DNA of 9,239 nt from JBGPOS01 sp041488155 (GCA_041488155.1 JBGPOS010000101.1:1-9239); one strand, 5' to 3'; counted from the first letter of the stretch, positions 1 to 6,157 are shown. The notes: generated by a model from the sequence alone, not told the origin. A program made the numbers and translations.

Positions 1-156
1 ACCTCGTCACGGCCACAACGCCGCTCGATCACCTTTGTTAGCCTGTCCAAGGGCTCCATCCTCCAGTTGTTGGCTTCGTCAGCTACAACCTACTGGAAGG
101 CTGGGGCCCTCCTCCCTTCCATGAATTCGCGAGACGCCATCCCGGAAGCTCCACTA

Positions 157-186
157 TTGACAACCCCCACGCCCCCTGCCCACGAT
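157..186 (+). promoter_or_regulatory. Possible sigma-70 promoter for the pan operon
   Basis: A perfect -35 hexamer TTGACA lies at 157-162. The best -10 at suitable spacing is CACGAT at 181-186 (18 nt spacer), which matches the consensus at only three of six positions. If used, transcription would start near 193 and leave a leader of about 180 nt before panD. The strong -35 and weak -10 would suit a regulated promoter, but the weak -10 keeps the call tentative. Confidence 0.35.
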
Positions 187-267
187 CACGTTGCCGCCTA
201 ACCGCGAGGAAGGCGAGCCTGGGATTCGGCTCCTGACCAACGTTGTCCGCCTGGACCCTGAGTGGCC

Positions 268-372
268 GGTACGGACGGGATGAAGCTGGCTCGGACCCTC
301 ACGGGTCCCCCTTCTCGCCCCATCCGTGCCCCGCTCGACCAGCGGGGCATCTTCGTCTCCGGGCCGAGAAGG
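268..372 (+). promoter_or_regulatory. Foldable panD leader with candidate anti-Shine-Dalgarno
   Basis: Several complementary segments are visible. GGTACGGACGG (268-278) pairs with CCATCCGTGCC (320-330) over 11 positions with one mismatch and one G-U. GGACCC (293-298) and GGGTCC (303-308) form a perfect hairpin. GCCCCGCT (328-335) and AGCGGGGC (341-348) form a perfect 8-bp hairpin with a CGACC loop. CCTTCTCG (310-317) is the exact complement of CGAGAAGG (365-372), which contains the likely panD ribosome-binding site. The first long stem conflicts with the 328-348 hairpin and would be topologically hard to combine with the anti-SD pairing, so two alternative folds (site free, site sequestered) can be drawn. 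No known riboswitch class or T-box signature is recognisable. In GC-rich DNA some of this pairing may be chance. Confidence 0.35.
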
Positions 373-783
373 ATGTCCCCCTTGCGCACCATGCTGGCCG
401 GCAAAATCCACCGCGCCACCGTCACCGAAGCACGGCTCGACTACGAAGGCTCCATCACCCTCGATCCCAATCTGATGGAGGCCGCGGGGATCCTCCCCTA
501 CGAGCTCGTCCATGTCCTCGATGCCACGAACGGCGCCCGCCTCGAAACGTACGCGATCCAGGGCCGTCGCGGCAGCGGCGAAGTCTGCATCAACGGCGCA
601 GCTGCCCACCTCGTCCAGCGCGGCGACACTGTCATCATCCTTAACTACCACCACCTGGGGGAAGAAGCCGCCCGCGGCGCCGCCCCCCGCCACGTCTACG
701 TCGACGCTCGCAACCGGATCGTCCGCACCGCCTACGGCGACGGCTTCGCCACCCCGGCGCGCGATACCGCCGGCATCGCCTGA
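373..783 (+). CDS. panD: Aspartate 1-decarboxylase precursor (PanD)
   Basis: This pyruvoyl-dependent cytoplasmic enzyme converts L-aspartate to beta-alanine, one of the two halves of pantothenate. From the ATG at 373 the product is 136 aa, slightly longer than the roughly 126 aa E. coli enzyme. The opening LRTMLAGKIHRATVT (residues 4-18) matches the family N-terminus. The self-cleavage site is Gly26-Ser27 within DYEGSITLD; cleavage turns the serine into the pyruvoyl group. Lys11, Arg56, Thr59 and Tyr60 (in NGARLETYA) correspond to the E. coli substrate-binding and processing residues Lys9, Arg54, Thr57 and Tyr58. The SD-like GAGAAGG (366-372) abuts the ATG at 373, which is too close, but is 9 nt from an in-frame TTG at 382 that would give MRTML. 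The true start may therefore be 382 (133 aa). An in-frame GTG at 262 would add 37 residues unlike the family. The stop codon overlaps the panB ribosome-binding site. Confidence 0.95.
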   Translation: MSPLRTMLAGKIHRATVTEARLDYEGSITLDPNLMEAAGILPYELVHVLDATNGARLETYAIQGRRGSGEVCINGAAAHLVQRGDTVIILNYHHLGEEAARGAAPRHVYVDARNRIVRTAYGDGFATPARDTAGIA

Positions 784-794
784 GGAGTCCCGCC

Positions 795-1637
795 ATGTCA
801 CGCCTCTCCATCCACAAGCTCAGCGAGTGGAAAGCGCAGGGTCAGCGCTTCGCCATGATCACCGCCTACGACTTCCCTTCCGCGCGGCTCGTCGAGCAGG
901 CCGGGATCCCCGTCATCCTGGTCGGCGACTCCCTCGGCAGCGTCGTCCTCGGCTACGAATCCACGGTCCCGGTCACCATCGACGATGTCGTCTACCACAC
1001 CCGGGCCGTCGTCCGCGGCACCCACCGTGCTCTCGTCGTCGCCGACATGCCGTTCATGAGCTACCAGGCCAACCCCGACGATGCCGTGCGCAACGCCGGC
1101 CGCCTCCTTCAGGAAGGGGGCGCCAACGCCGTCAAGCTCGAAGGCGGCGGCCACGTGGTCCCCCTCGTACGCCGAATGGTCGAATGCGGCATCCCCGTCA
1201 TGGGCCACCTGGGCCTCACCCCTCAGTCGGTCAACCAGTTCGGCGGCCACAGAGTCCAGGGCAAGACCCCGGCCGCAGCCGCGCGCATCATCAACGACGC
1301 TCGCGCGCTCGAAGAGGCCGGCGCCTTCGCTGTCGTCCTCGAAACCATCCCGGCGCCGGTGGCGAAGATGGTCACCGAACGCATCTCGATCCCCACGATC
1401 GGCATCGGCGCTGGACCCCACTGCGACGGCCAGGTCCAGGTCTTCCACGACCTTCTCGGTATCTACGACGACTGCCGCCCGCTCAAACACGCGAAGCAGT
1501 ACGCGCACCTCGGCGAAGTCATCCGCAACGCCGTCAAGGAGTACCTCACCGAAGTCGAGACCGGCGCCTTCCCCACGGCCGAGCACAGCTTCGACATGGA
1601 CGAATCCGCCCTCAGCGAACTCGCCCATGTTCGATGA
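795..1637 (+). CDS. panB: 3-methyl-2-oxobutanoate hydroxymethyltransferase (PanB)
   Basis: PanB transfers a hydroxymethyl group from 5,10-methylene-tetrahydrofolate to 2-oxoisovalerate, giving ketopantoate. It is a cytoplasmic, Mg-dependent TIM-barrel enzyme. The 280 aa length is normal for the family. Visible signatures are ITAYDFPSARL (22-32), GDSLGSVVLGY (44-54) with metal ligand Asp45, VVADMPFMSY (81-90) with Asp84, AVKLEGG (112-118) with Lys114 and Glu116, GHLGLTPQSVNQFGG (136-150), LETIP (181-185) with Glu182 at the likely catalytic position, and IGIGAGPHCDGQVQV near residues 200-215. The ATG at 795 is preceded by GAGGAG (782-787) at 7 nt spacing. That site overlaps the panD stop at 781-783, so the two genes are probably translationally linked. 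All key residues appear intact. Confidence 0.98.
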   Translation: MSRLSIHKLSEWKAQGQRFAMITAYDFPSARLVEQAGIPVILVGDSLGSVVLGYESTVPVTIDDVVYHTRAVVRGTHRALVVADMPFMSYQANPDDAVRNAGRLLQEGGANAVKLEGGGHVVPLVRRMVECGIPVMGHLGLTPQSVNQFGGHRVQGKTPAAAARIINDARALEEAGAFAVVLETIPAPVAKMVTERISIPTIGIGAGPHCDGQVQVFHDLLGIYDDCRPLKHAKQYAHLGEVIRNAVKEYLTEVETGAFPTAEHSFDMDESALSELAHVR

Positions 1638-1654
1638 CCGGGCGCGCCCGACCA

Positions 1655-1696
1655 CCCCTTCTCCCGCGCACGGGAGAAGGGGCCGGGGGATGAGGG
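1655..1696 (+). repeat. Intergenic palindromic repeat, copy 1 (panB-panC)
   Basis: A perfect 12-bp inverted repeat, CCCCTTCTCCCG (1655-1666) and CGGGAGAAGGGG (1671-1682), encloses the loop CGCA and is followed by a purine-rich tail ending GGGGGATGAGGG. The 42-nt element matches 2604-2645 at 41 positions. It fills most of the 113-nt gap between panB and panC. There is no T-run after the stem, so it is not a classic intrinsic terminator. A REP-like mobile or mRNA-stabilising hairpin fits better. Confidence 0.8.
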
Positions 1697-1750
1697 CGGG
1701 CCCATCTCGCGGAGCGCCTCGGCACGCTACTCCGGGCTTGGTGTGAGCCT

Positions 1751-2587
1751 TTGCTGATCCTCACCACCCCCTCCACCATGCAGGATTGGCGCCGCGCCCA
1801 TCCCGGCACCCTCGGCTTCGTACCCACCATGGGCTACCTCCACGAAGGCCACCTCGCCCTCGTGCGCCGGGCGATCGAGGAGAATGCCGCGGTCGCCGTC
1901 AGCATCTTCGTCAACCCAACTCAATTCGGCCCGCACGAAGACTACGAACGCTACCCCCGCGACGAAGCCCGCGACCTCGACCTCCTTCGCGCTGCGGGCG
2001 TAGCCGCCGTCTACCTCCCCGCCGCTGACGATGTTTACCCGCCGGGCTTCCAGACCTCGGTCACCGTCGAGCGCGTCAGCCAGCGCCTCGAAGGCTCGGC
2101 ACGTCCCGGCCACTTCCAGGGCGTGGCAACCGTCGTCCTCAAGCTCCTGAACACAGTGCAGCCCGACCGCACCTACTTCGGTCGCAAGGACGCCCAGCAG
2201 CTGCGCGTGGTCCAGCGGATGGTCCGCGACCTCGACCTCCCCGTGACGATCGTCCCCTGCGACATCGTCCGAGAGCCCGACGGGCTCGCCATGAGCAGCC
2301 GCAACGTCTACCTCTCGCCTCAACAGCGCGCCGCTGCCCCGGTCCTCTATCGCGCACTTTGCGAAGCTCGCGACGCCTTCTCCCGGGGCGAACGCGACGC
2401 CGCGCGCCTCCGGGCCCTCGTCGCCGGGCGTATCGCGACGGAGCCGCTTGCGGAGGTCGAATACATCAGCCTCGCCGCCGATGCGACTCTCGACGAGATC
2501 GAGCGCACGATCGTCGGCCCCGCCCTCCTCTCCCTCGTGGTCCGCTTCGGCCCCACCCGCCTCCTCGACAACGTCGAGCTCGCCTGA
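1751..2587 (+). CDS. panC: Pantothenate synthetase (PanC)
   Basis: PanC (pantoate-beta-alanine ligase) condenses pantoate with beta-alanine using ATP through a pantoyl-adenylate, completing pantothenate in the cytoplasm. The 278 aa length is typical. Motifs are the HIGH-type PTMGYLHEGH (25-34), FVNPTQF (53-59) for ATP and pantoate binding, EGSARPGHFQGV (114-125), FGRKDAQQ (143-150) and MSSRN (181-185), which is the KMSKS-equivalent region. The chosen start is TTG at 1751, giving MLIL, which aligns with the MLII opening of E. coli PanC. The next in-frame ATG (1778) would remove the first beta strand. No clear ribosome-binding site precedes the TTG, and the segment between the start and the HIGH motif is shorter than in E. 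coli. It lies 113 nt after panB with a hairpin repeat between, and is probably co-transcribed with panD and panB. Confidence 0.97.
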   Translation: MLILTTPSTMQDWRRAHPGTLGFVPTMGYLHEGHLALVRRAIEENAAVAVSIFVNPTQFGPHEDYERYPRDEARDLDLLRAAGVAAVYLPAADDVYPPGFQTSVTVERVSQRLEGSARPGHFQGVATVVLKLLNTVQPDRTYFGRKDAQQLRVVQRMVRDLDLPVTIVPCDIVREPDGLAMSSRNVYLSPQQRAAAPVLYRALCEARDAFSRGERDAARLRALVAGRIATEPLAEVEYISLAADATLDEIERTIVGPALLSLVVRFGPTRLLDNVELA

Positions 2588-2603
2588 TGTCGGGCGTGCA
2601 CGA

Positions 2604-2709
2604 CCCCTTCTCCCGCGCACGGGAGAAGGGGCAGGGGGATGAGGGGCCGCGCACGGGAGAAGGGGGCAGGGGAATGAGGGCCGCGCACCCGAGAAGGAGC
2701 AGAGGGCAT
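2604..2709 (+). repeat. Intergenic palindromic repeat, copy 2, with decaying tandem copies
   Basis: The same 12-bp palindrome as after panB occurs here: arms 2604-2615 and 2620-2631, loop CGCA, tail to 2645. It is followed by two more partial units that each lack the left arm: CCGCGCACGGGAGAAGGG... from about 2647 to 2680, and a degenerate CCGCGCACCCGAGAAGG... from about 2681 to 2709. The unit length is about 34 nt. The array fills the gap between panC and the promoter of the next gene. Increasing divergence along the array suggests duplication of the right arm followed by decay. Confidence 0.8.
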
Positions 2710-2713
2710 ACCG

Positions 2714-2722
2714 TGCTATCCT
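2714..2722 (+). promoter_or_regulatory. Extended -10 promoter of the YkgJ-type gene
   Basis: TGCTATCCT is an extended -10 (TGn plus TATCCT, 2717-2722). The expected transcript start is near 2729, and the leader contains GAGGAG at 2738-2743 ahead of the ATG at 2751. No good -35 hexamer is seen at normal spacing, which is common for extended -10 promoters. The same TGCTAnnnT pattern precedes the genes at 3510 and 7705. Confidence 0.5.
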
Positions 2723-2750
2723 CGCCCTCAGCGTCGTGAGGAGCGTCGGC

Positions 2751-3419
2751 ATGCCGTCATCCGCAGAAAGCCGCCTGCGCGACATCTGGACCCGGGTCGC
2801 CCCGAAATGCGCTGAATTCGACCTTGTCCTCCCCGGCAACCCCTCCTTCGTCTGCCAGGCGAGTTCCTGCCCCGTCCATTGCTGCAAGGTCTTCGGCATC
2901 GTCCCGCTCGGCGACCGCGAGGTCATCCGCCTCTCCCGCGCGAGCGGGATCGCGCCGTTGACGCTCATCGAAACTGAAGACGGCGAACCGCTCACCCATC
3001 CCGCGTTCCCGGCCGGCCGCCCTTACTTCCTCGCGCGCAGCAACGGCATCTGCAGATTCCTGGGCCCCGATCTGCTCTGCGGGCAGTACGCAGGCCGGCC
3101 CGACGCCTGCCGTCAGTACCCCCACTACCTCTTCTTCTTCGACTCACTCACTGAACGCCCCGTGAAGGCGAACTGGTCGGCGATGCGCGCCGCGGTCGGC
3201 CGGCTCGCCGCAAGCGGCCCCACAGTTGAAGGGCCCGAGCTCGTGCCGCTCCTCCTCCGCCATCGCGACTGTCCTGGGTTCACCGGCCCGCCCCTCTCGC
3301 CTTCGGACTGGCGCACCCTGCTCGACGAAACGCTAGTGCTCCAGTACGGAGACACCAGCGAACCGGCTTCCCCCGCAGCCGCGGCGCCAGCGGAAGTCTT
3401 GGGGAAGGTGGGACGCTGA
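2751..3419 (+). CDS. YkgJ-family cysteine-cluster protein
   Basis: This 222 aa cytoplasmic protein has the YkgJ / UPF0153-type cysteine-cluster domain, usually described as a putative zinc- or iron-chelating domain. The visible pattern is C35, C40, C44-C45 in CQASSCPVHCCK, then C101 in GICRFL, C110 in LLCGQY, and C120 in RPDACRQYPHY. Spacing and the RP-x-x-C-x-x-YP ending match the family. The middle is a normal globular sequence and the last roughly 25 residues are Ala/Pro-rich and probably disordered. The start is the ATG at 2751, with GAGGAG 7 nt upstream; a GTG at 2736 is in frame but leaves that ribosome-binding site inside the gene. Family members occur beside many unrelated genes and the reaction, if any, is unknown. 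It has its own promoter, so its position after panC need not imply a role in pantothenate synthesis. Confidence 0.85.
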   Translation: MPSSAESRLRDIWTRVAPKCAEFDLVLPGNPSFVCQASSCPVHCCKVFGIVPLGDREVIRLSRASGIAPLTLIETEDGEPLTHPAFPAGRPYFLARSNGICRFLGPDLLCGQYAGRPDACRQYPHYLFFFDSLTERPVKANWSAMRAAVGRLAASGPTVEGPELVPLLLRHRDCPGFTGPPLSPSDWRTLLDETLVLQYGDTSEPASPAAAAPAEVLGKVGR

Positions 3420-3466
3420 GGGCCGACGGTATCGAATGATCCTCTGTGCTCGACGTTGACCAGGAG

Positions 3467-3475
3467 TGCTATTCT
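3467..3475 (+). promoter_or_regulatory. Extended -10 promoter of the Gly-rich/ligase gene pair
   Basis: TGCTATTCT is an extended -10 (TATTCT at 3470-3475). A TTGACC at 3456-3461 is only 8 nt upstream, too close to be its -35. Transcription would start near 3482, and a strong ribosome-binding site AAGGAG (3498-3503) lies 6 nt before the ATG at 3510. The promoter lies in the 90-nt gap after the YkgJ-type gene and probably drives both the Gly-rich gene and the ligase-like gene. Confidence 0.5.
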
Positions 3476-3509
3476 CGACCTGTCCAGCACACGTTCGAAG
3501 GAGTCTCCC

Positions 3510-4103
3510 ATGGGTGAAAAAGAGCAGGGAACAGCAGAAGACGCGGCCGCACGGAGTGGCCACTTCATCAAGACGGCCGGTGTGGAGGGTGGTGGGGACG
3601 AGGCAGCCCGCGGCTTCATCAAGATGGGCAGCGTGGAGGGCGAGCGCTGGAAGGGAGCGGGTGATCCGGCCGGATTCGCGATCAACGAGCCGGGAGTCGG
3701 CCGCGAGGGAGGTGGCTCGGAAGGCATCGCCGTCGGCGACGAGGGCGTGCGCAAAGCGGGAGGCGGGCAGCAAGAGTACAGAGCCGGCGGCGCTGGTGCG
3801 GGCAAGACTTCAGGGACCGATGACTGGAACCCGCCCGCGGGCCTCGCCGGTGGTGGCAGCGGCGACCCGGCAGAGGCCACCAACCTTAACTCCAGTAAGT
3901 CGAATGTCGCTCGTACGGCCGGGCAAGCCGGCGGCCCCCCCGGCCCCGGGCCGGTTGAGTCGACCAACCTCAATTCCAGCAGGTCCAACATCTACCGCCA
4001 GGGCGGCCCGGGCGACACCGGGGACCCCGGCGGGTCAGAGCTCGCTATCGGCGACCAGGGAGCGGTCGAAGAAAAGCAAAACCCCCATCATCCGGGCCAT
4101 TAG
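3510..4103 (+). CDS. Gly-rich repeat protein, candidate substrate or precursor peptide
   Basis: I do not recognise the family. The 197 aa product is hydrophilic, very rich in Gly, Ala, Glu and Ser, without signal peptide, membrane helix or cysteine, and is probably disordered. Three families of short repeats stand out: GHFIKTAGVEG (17-27) and RGFIKMGSVEG (34-44); GFAINEPGV (55-63), GIAVGDEGV (72-80) and ELAIGDQGAV (177-186); and EATNLNSSKSNVAR (122-135) and ESTNLNSSRSNIYR (150-163). The third pair differs mostly at synonymous third positions, which shows that the peptide rather than the DNA is conserved and confirms the frame. The start is the ATG at 3510 with AAGGAG 6 nt upstream. The ligase-like gene begins 21 nt after the stop, so the two are probably one operon. 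Repeated short motifs next to a carboxylate-amine ligase suggest a modified substrate, such as a multi-core RiPP precursor or a crosslinked protein. A stress-type disordered protein is the main alternative. Coding status is firm; function is inference. Confidence 0.8.
   Translation: MGEKEQGTAEDAAARSGHFIKTAGVEGGGDEAARGFIKMGSVEGERWKGAGDPAGFAINEPGVGREGGGSEGIAVGDEGVRKAGGGQQEYRAGGAGAGKTSGTDDWNPPAGLAGGGSGDPAEATNLNSSKSNVARTAGQAGGPPGPGPVESTNLNSSRSNIYRQGGPGDTGDPGGSELAIGDQGAVEEKQNPHHPGH
3873..3998 (+). repeat. Paired TNLNSS(K/R)SN coding repeats
   Basis: Two 42-nt coding repeats occupy 3873-3914 and 3957-3998. Both encode E-(A/S)-TNLNSS-(K/R)-SN-(V/I)-x-R. Within the ten-codon TNLNSS(K/R)SN(V/I) core, five codons differ only synonymously (CTT/CTC, AAC/AAT, AGT/AGC, TCG/TCC, AAT/AAC) and the two amino-acid changes are conservative (K/R, V/I). 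They are separated by a Gly/Pro-rich spacer of 14 codons. Confidence 0.85.
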
Positions 4104-4124
4104 CGGCCACCGGCGCCCTGGCCC

Positions 4125-6143
4125 GTGGCTGCGTTAGCCCCCTTCGATCCGGGCCTGACCCTGGCAGCGGCTCTCGCCGCCTATTCGAGGCCCCCTCCCG
4201 CCGGTTCACTCCTCGGTCTCGAACACGAGTTCACCCTCGCCGACGGAAATCAGCCCGTCGACTTCCGTTCCCTCATCCACAGCCTCCCGATCGATGGCCT
4301 GAGGCTCGACCCGGGCGACATCAACGCCTACCGCTGCCGCTCCGGGCTCGCCCTGACCTGCGATGAAGCCGAAGCAGAAGTCGCGACCCCGCCGCTCCCG
4401 GTGCGCCCCGGCTTCGTCAGCGAGGTCGAGGACTGGGACGCGGCCTCCCGTTCGGAGTTGCAGTCAGTCCTGCCGGGCGGCCTGTCCCTCACTGGCTACT
4501 CGACCCACCTCAGCGCCGCCCTCCCCGATTCCCTCGCGGAGGCAACCGCCGATCTCTACGCTCGCACGCTTGCTCCCGCCCTGGCCCTCCTCATGGAACG
4601 GCCAGACTCGCACGGGCTCTACGTCCGGCCCCGGCCCGGCCGCCTCGAGCTCTGCGGCGAATACGTCGAAGGCCCTCGCCTCGGGGCCGTCGCGGCTTTT
4701 GTCGCCGGCAGCGTCCGCGCCTGTGCAATGACTATCATCGGCGACCCTAACGCCCCAACCCTGCCACCCCCGCTGCGTCTGCAACTCCTCCCGTCTCGCG
4801 AACGCTACGGCCTGCGCGTCCTCCGCGACGCTCTTGGGTTCGACCTCTACGCCGCTGGCCGGCGCGCCGTGCTGCCACTCGACTCCGGGGCCACGCTTCC
4901 CGCCAGCCAGTACCTCGACCTCGCCTGGACTGCCGCCCGCGCCGCCCTGGGTGCCGACGCTCGCCCCGCCGATCTCGCCGTCGCGGACCAGATGGTCGCC
5001 GGGGATCTCCCCCTGGGTGTCGAAGGCGAACTTCCCAATCGATCGCCCGCGTCGCCGACCCGTCTGCCTTCTTCCGAATTCGGCCGGCTCCTGCAGCCTC
5101 GCGCCCGTCCCGGCTTCACCCTCCGGCCCGTCGTCGCCACCTGGGATTTCACTGTCTTTCTCCTTGCCGACGGCTCGCGTTCCCGCTATGTCTGCATCCC
5201 CCGCCCGGCCCTCGCCCCTTTCCTCGACCTGGTCGAACAGGGGGCGCTCGATGATACCCTTCGCTCTCACCTCGAAGCCTCGCCCGGTCGCAACGTCCTG
5301 GCATCCCACGCCCAGACCGCCCGTCCGGGCGTCTACGACGCCTTGCCTGACCCCGTAGGGCTCCTCGCTCCCGAGCGTGACCCTGAGGACTCCCTCGGCC
5401 CATCCACCCTTGAGCCCGGAACGCGCTCGGCGAAGTCTCGTCGCGGCAAGCTGCCAGCGGGCGCTCGACCGGGCAAGTCCCGGCCGTTCGCCGGGCGACC
5501 GGGCAAGCTCACTCCGAGTACCATCCGCCCTTCGAAGTTCATGGTCCCGCTGCCCTCACCGACCACACCGCCGATTGTCCCGCTCGCCCCCCCCCCGCCT
5601 CCTGTTCAGCCCGAGCCTCGTCCGCAGCGGGCGCCGTCCGGGCCGGGGCGGCCGCCATGGGTGGTGTTGGGCTCCGCAATTGTCGCCCTGGTCGTAGTCG
5701 TCGCCGGCGTAGTCGCCGTGCTTAGCACCAGCTCCAGCGAAAACGGCCCCGAGCCGACGCCGACCGTCACCCAGGCGCTGCCCACAGCCTCGCCGCCTCG
5801 TCCGACCGAGACCACCACTCCGGTCGCGTCCTCGACCGCCACAGCGGTGAAGGCCACCGAAACGCAGGCGGCCGGCGCAACCACACCCTCTCCCACCCCG
5901 TCTACCCCCACCTCCACACCGACGGTCCGTCCCACCGATGTCGCGAACGCGACCGTCACCTCCACCGCCACGCCGTCCCCCACCTCTACCAGCCCGCCGA
6001 CCGAGACGCCGCGGCCCACCGCCACGCCGACGAAGTCGCCCGCCCCGACCGCGACTCACACCGCAACTGTCAAGCCCACAGCCACGAAGACGCCTTGCAC
6101 CCCCACTCCGGGCGCCATCTGCACCCCGACCCCTATCCCCTGA
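4125..6143 (+). CDS. GCS2-like carboxylate-amine ligase domain with membrane anchor and Pro/Thr-rich tail
   Basis: The 672 aa product has distinct parts. Residues about 28-300 resemble glutamine-synthetase-fold carboxylate-amine ligases (YbdK/GCS2 type): LLGLEHEFTL (29-38) gives the E-x-E metal motif (Glu33, Glu35), EAEAEVATPPLP (81-92) matches the second acidic strand, GYSTHLS (124-130) matches the G-x-x-H strand, and VRPRPGRLELCGEYVEGP (167-184) matches the late R...G-x-(V/L)-E strand, though a Cys (177) stands where YbdK has Arg. Family members couple ATP hydrolysis to amide-bond formation. Residues about 434-475 form a basic linker with RPGK-like repeats. About 512-534 is one membrane helix; Arg residues just before it favour a cytoplasmic ligase domain. 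The remainder is an outer Pro/Thr/Ser-rich stalk ending with Cys658 and Cys666. The start is GTG 4125, the first start codon after an in-frame stop, with no clear ribosome-binding site, suggesting coupling to the Gly-rich gene. The substrate is unknown, the homology is distant, and an inactive enzyme cannot be excluded. Confidence 0.7.
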   Translation: MAALAPFDPGLTLAAALAAYSRPPPAGSLLGLEHEFTLADGNQPVDFRSLIHSLPIDGLRLDPGDINAYRCRSGLALTCDEAEAEVATPPLPVRPGFVSEVEDWDAASRSELQSVLPGGLSLTGYSTHLSAALPDSLAEATADLYARTLAPALALLMERPDSHGLYVRPRPGRLELCGEYVEGPRLGAVAAFVAGSVRACAMTIIGDPNAPTLPPPLRLQLLPSRERYGLRVLRDALGFDLYAAGRRAVLPLDSGATLPASQYLDLAWTAARAALGADARPADLAVADQMVAGDLPLGVEGELPNRSPASPTRLPSSEFGRLLQPRARPGFTLRPVVATWDFTVFLLADGSRSRYVCIPRPALAPFLDLVEQGALDDTLRSHLEASPGRNVLASHAQTARPGVYDALPDPVGLLAPERDPEDSLGPSTLEPGTRSAKSRRGKLPAGARPGKSRPFAGRPGKLTPSTIRPSKFMVPLPSPTTPPIVPLAPPPPPVQPEPRPQRAPSGPGRPPWVVLGSAIVALVVVVAGVVAVLSTSSSENGPEPTPTVTQALPTASPPRPTETTTPVASSTATAVKATETQAAGATTPSPTPSTPTSTPTVRPTDVANATVTSTATPSPTSTSPPTETPRPTATPTKSPAPTATHTATVKPTATKTPCTPTPGAICTPTPIP

Positions 6144-6157
6144 TCCTTGGCGGAACG

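Larger units (their letters stand above)
1..372. other. Region upstream of panD without a supportable gene
   Basis: No recognisable protein is encoded here. Frame 1 of the + strand is open from the window edge to a TAA at 199-201, but its product is Ser/Pro/Ala-rich without motifs, and its third codon positions are less G/C-rich than those of the real genes nearby. On the - strand a reading frame beginning at an ATG (59-57) and running off the left edge gives a helical-looking peptide starting MEPLDRLTKVIERR. It could be the start of a divergent gene, but only about 19 codons are visible and I recognise no family. The stretch 157-372 is better explained as the promoter and leader of the pan operon. 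Confidence 0.4.

Noticed and set aside
1..59. Possible divergent gene start on the - strand (MEPLDRLTKVIERR...)
   Set aside because: Only about 19 codons lie in the window, SD-like GGAGG directly abuts the ATG, and no family is recognisable.
262..372. N-terminal extension of PanD from a GTG at 262
   Set aside because: The family starts near MxRTML, there is no ribosome-binding site before 262, and the stretch has RNA-like pairing instead.
241..372. T-box riboswitch or tRNA in the panD leader
   Set aside because: No T-box antiterminator consensus and no tRNA TTC-loop or cloverleaf spacing could be found.
512..1693. 393-codon + strand frame overlapping panD and panB
   Set aside because: Its product is an Arg/Pro/Ser-rich low-complexity sequence, while panD and panB are unmistakable in other frames.
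1727..2995. 422-codon open frame on the - strand across panC
   Set aside because: It is a shadow: panC on the + strand has full family motifs, and long antisense frames are expected with C/G-ending codons. The same applies to the long - strand frames over panB, the ligase-like gene and uvrB.
3558..3641. FIKxxxVEG repeats resembling the start of type VI secretion Hcp proteins (FIKIxxIxGES)
   Set aside because: The resemblance is limited to about 10 residues; the rest of the protein has no Hcp-like beta-barrel sequence.
3466..4137. Alternative 223-codon frame over the Gly-rich gene
   Set aside because: The frame from 3510 has a strong ribosome-binding site and peptide repeats that differ synonymously. 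The other frame gives an Arg/Pro/Ser-rich shadow product.
5750..6143. Pro/Thr-rich coding stretch as a CRISPR or DNA tandem array
   Set aside because: The repetition is at the amino-acid level (irregular TPT/SPT runs) with no fixed DNA unit or spacers.
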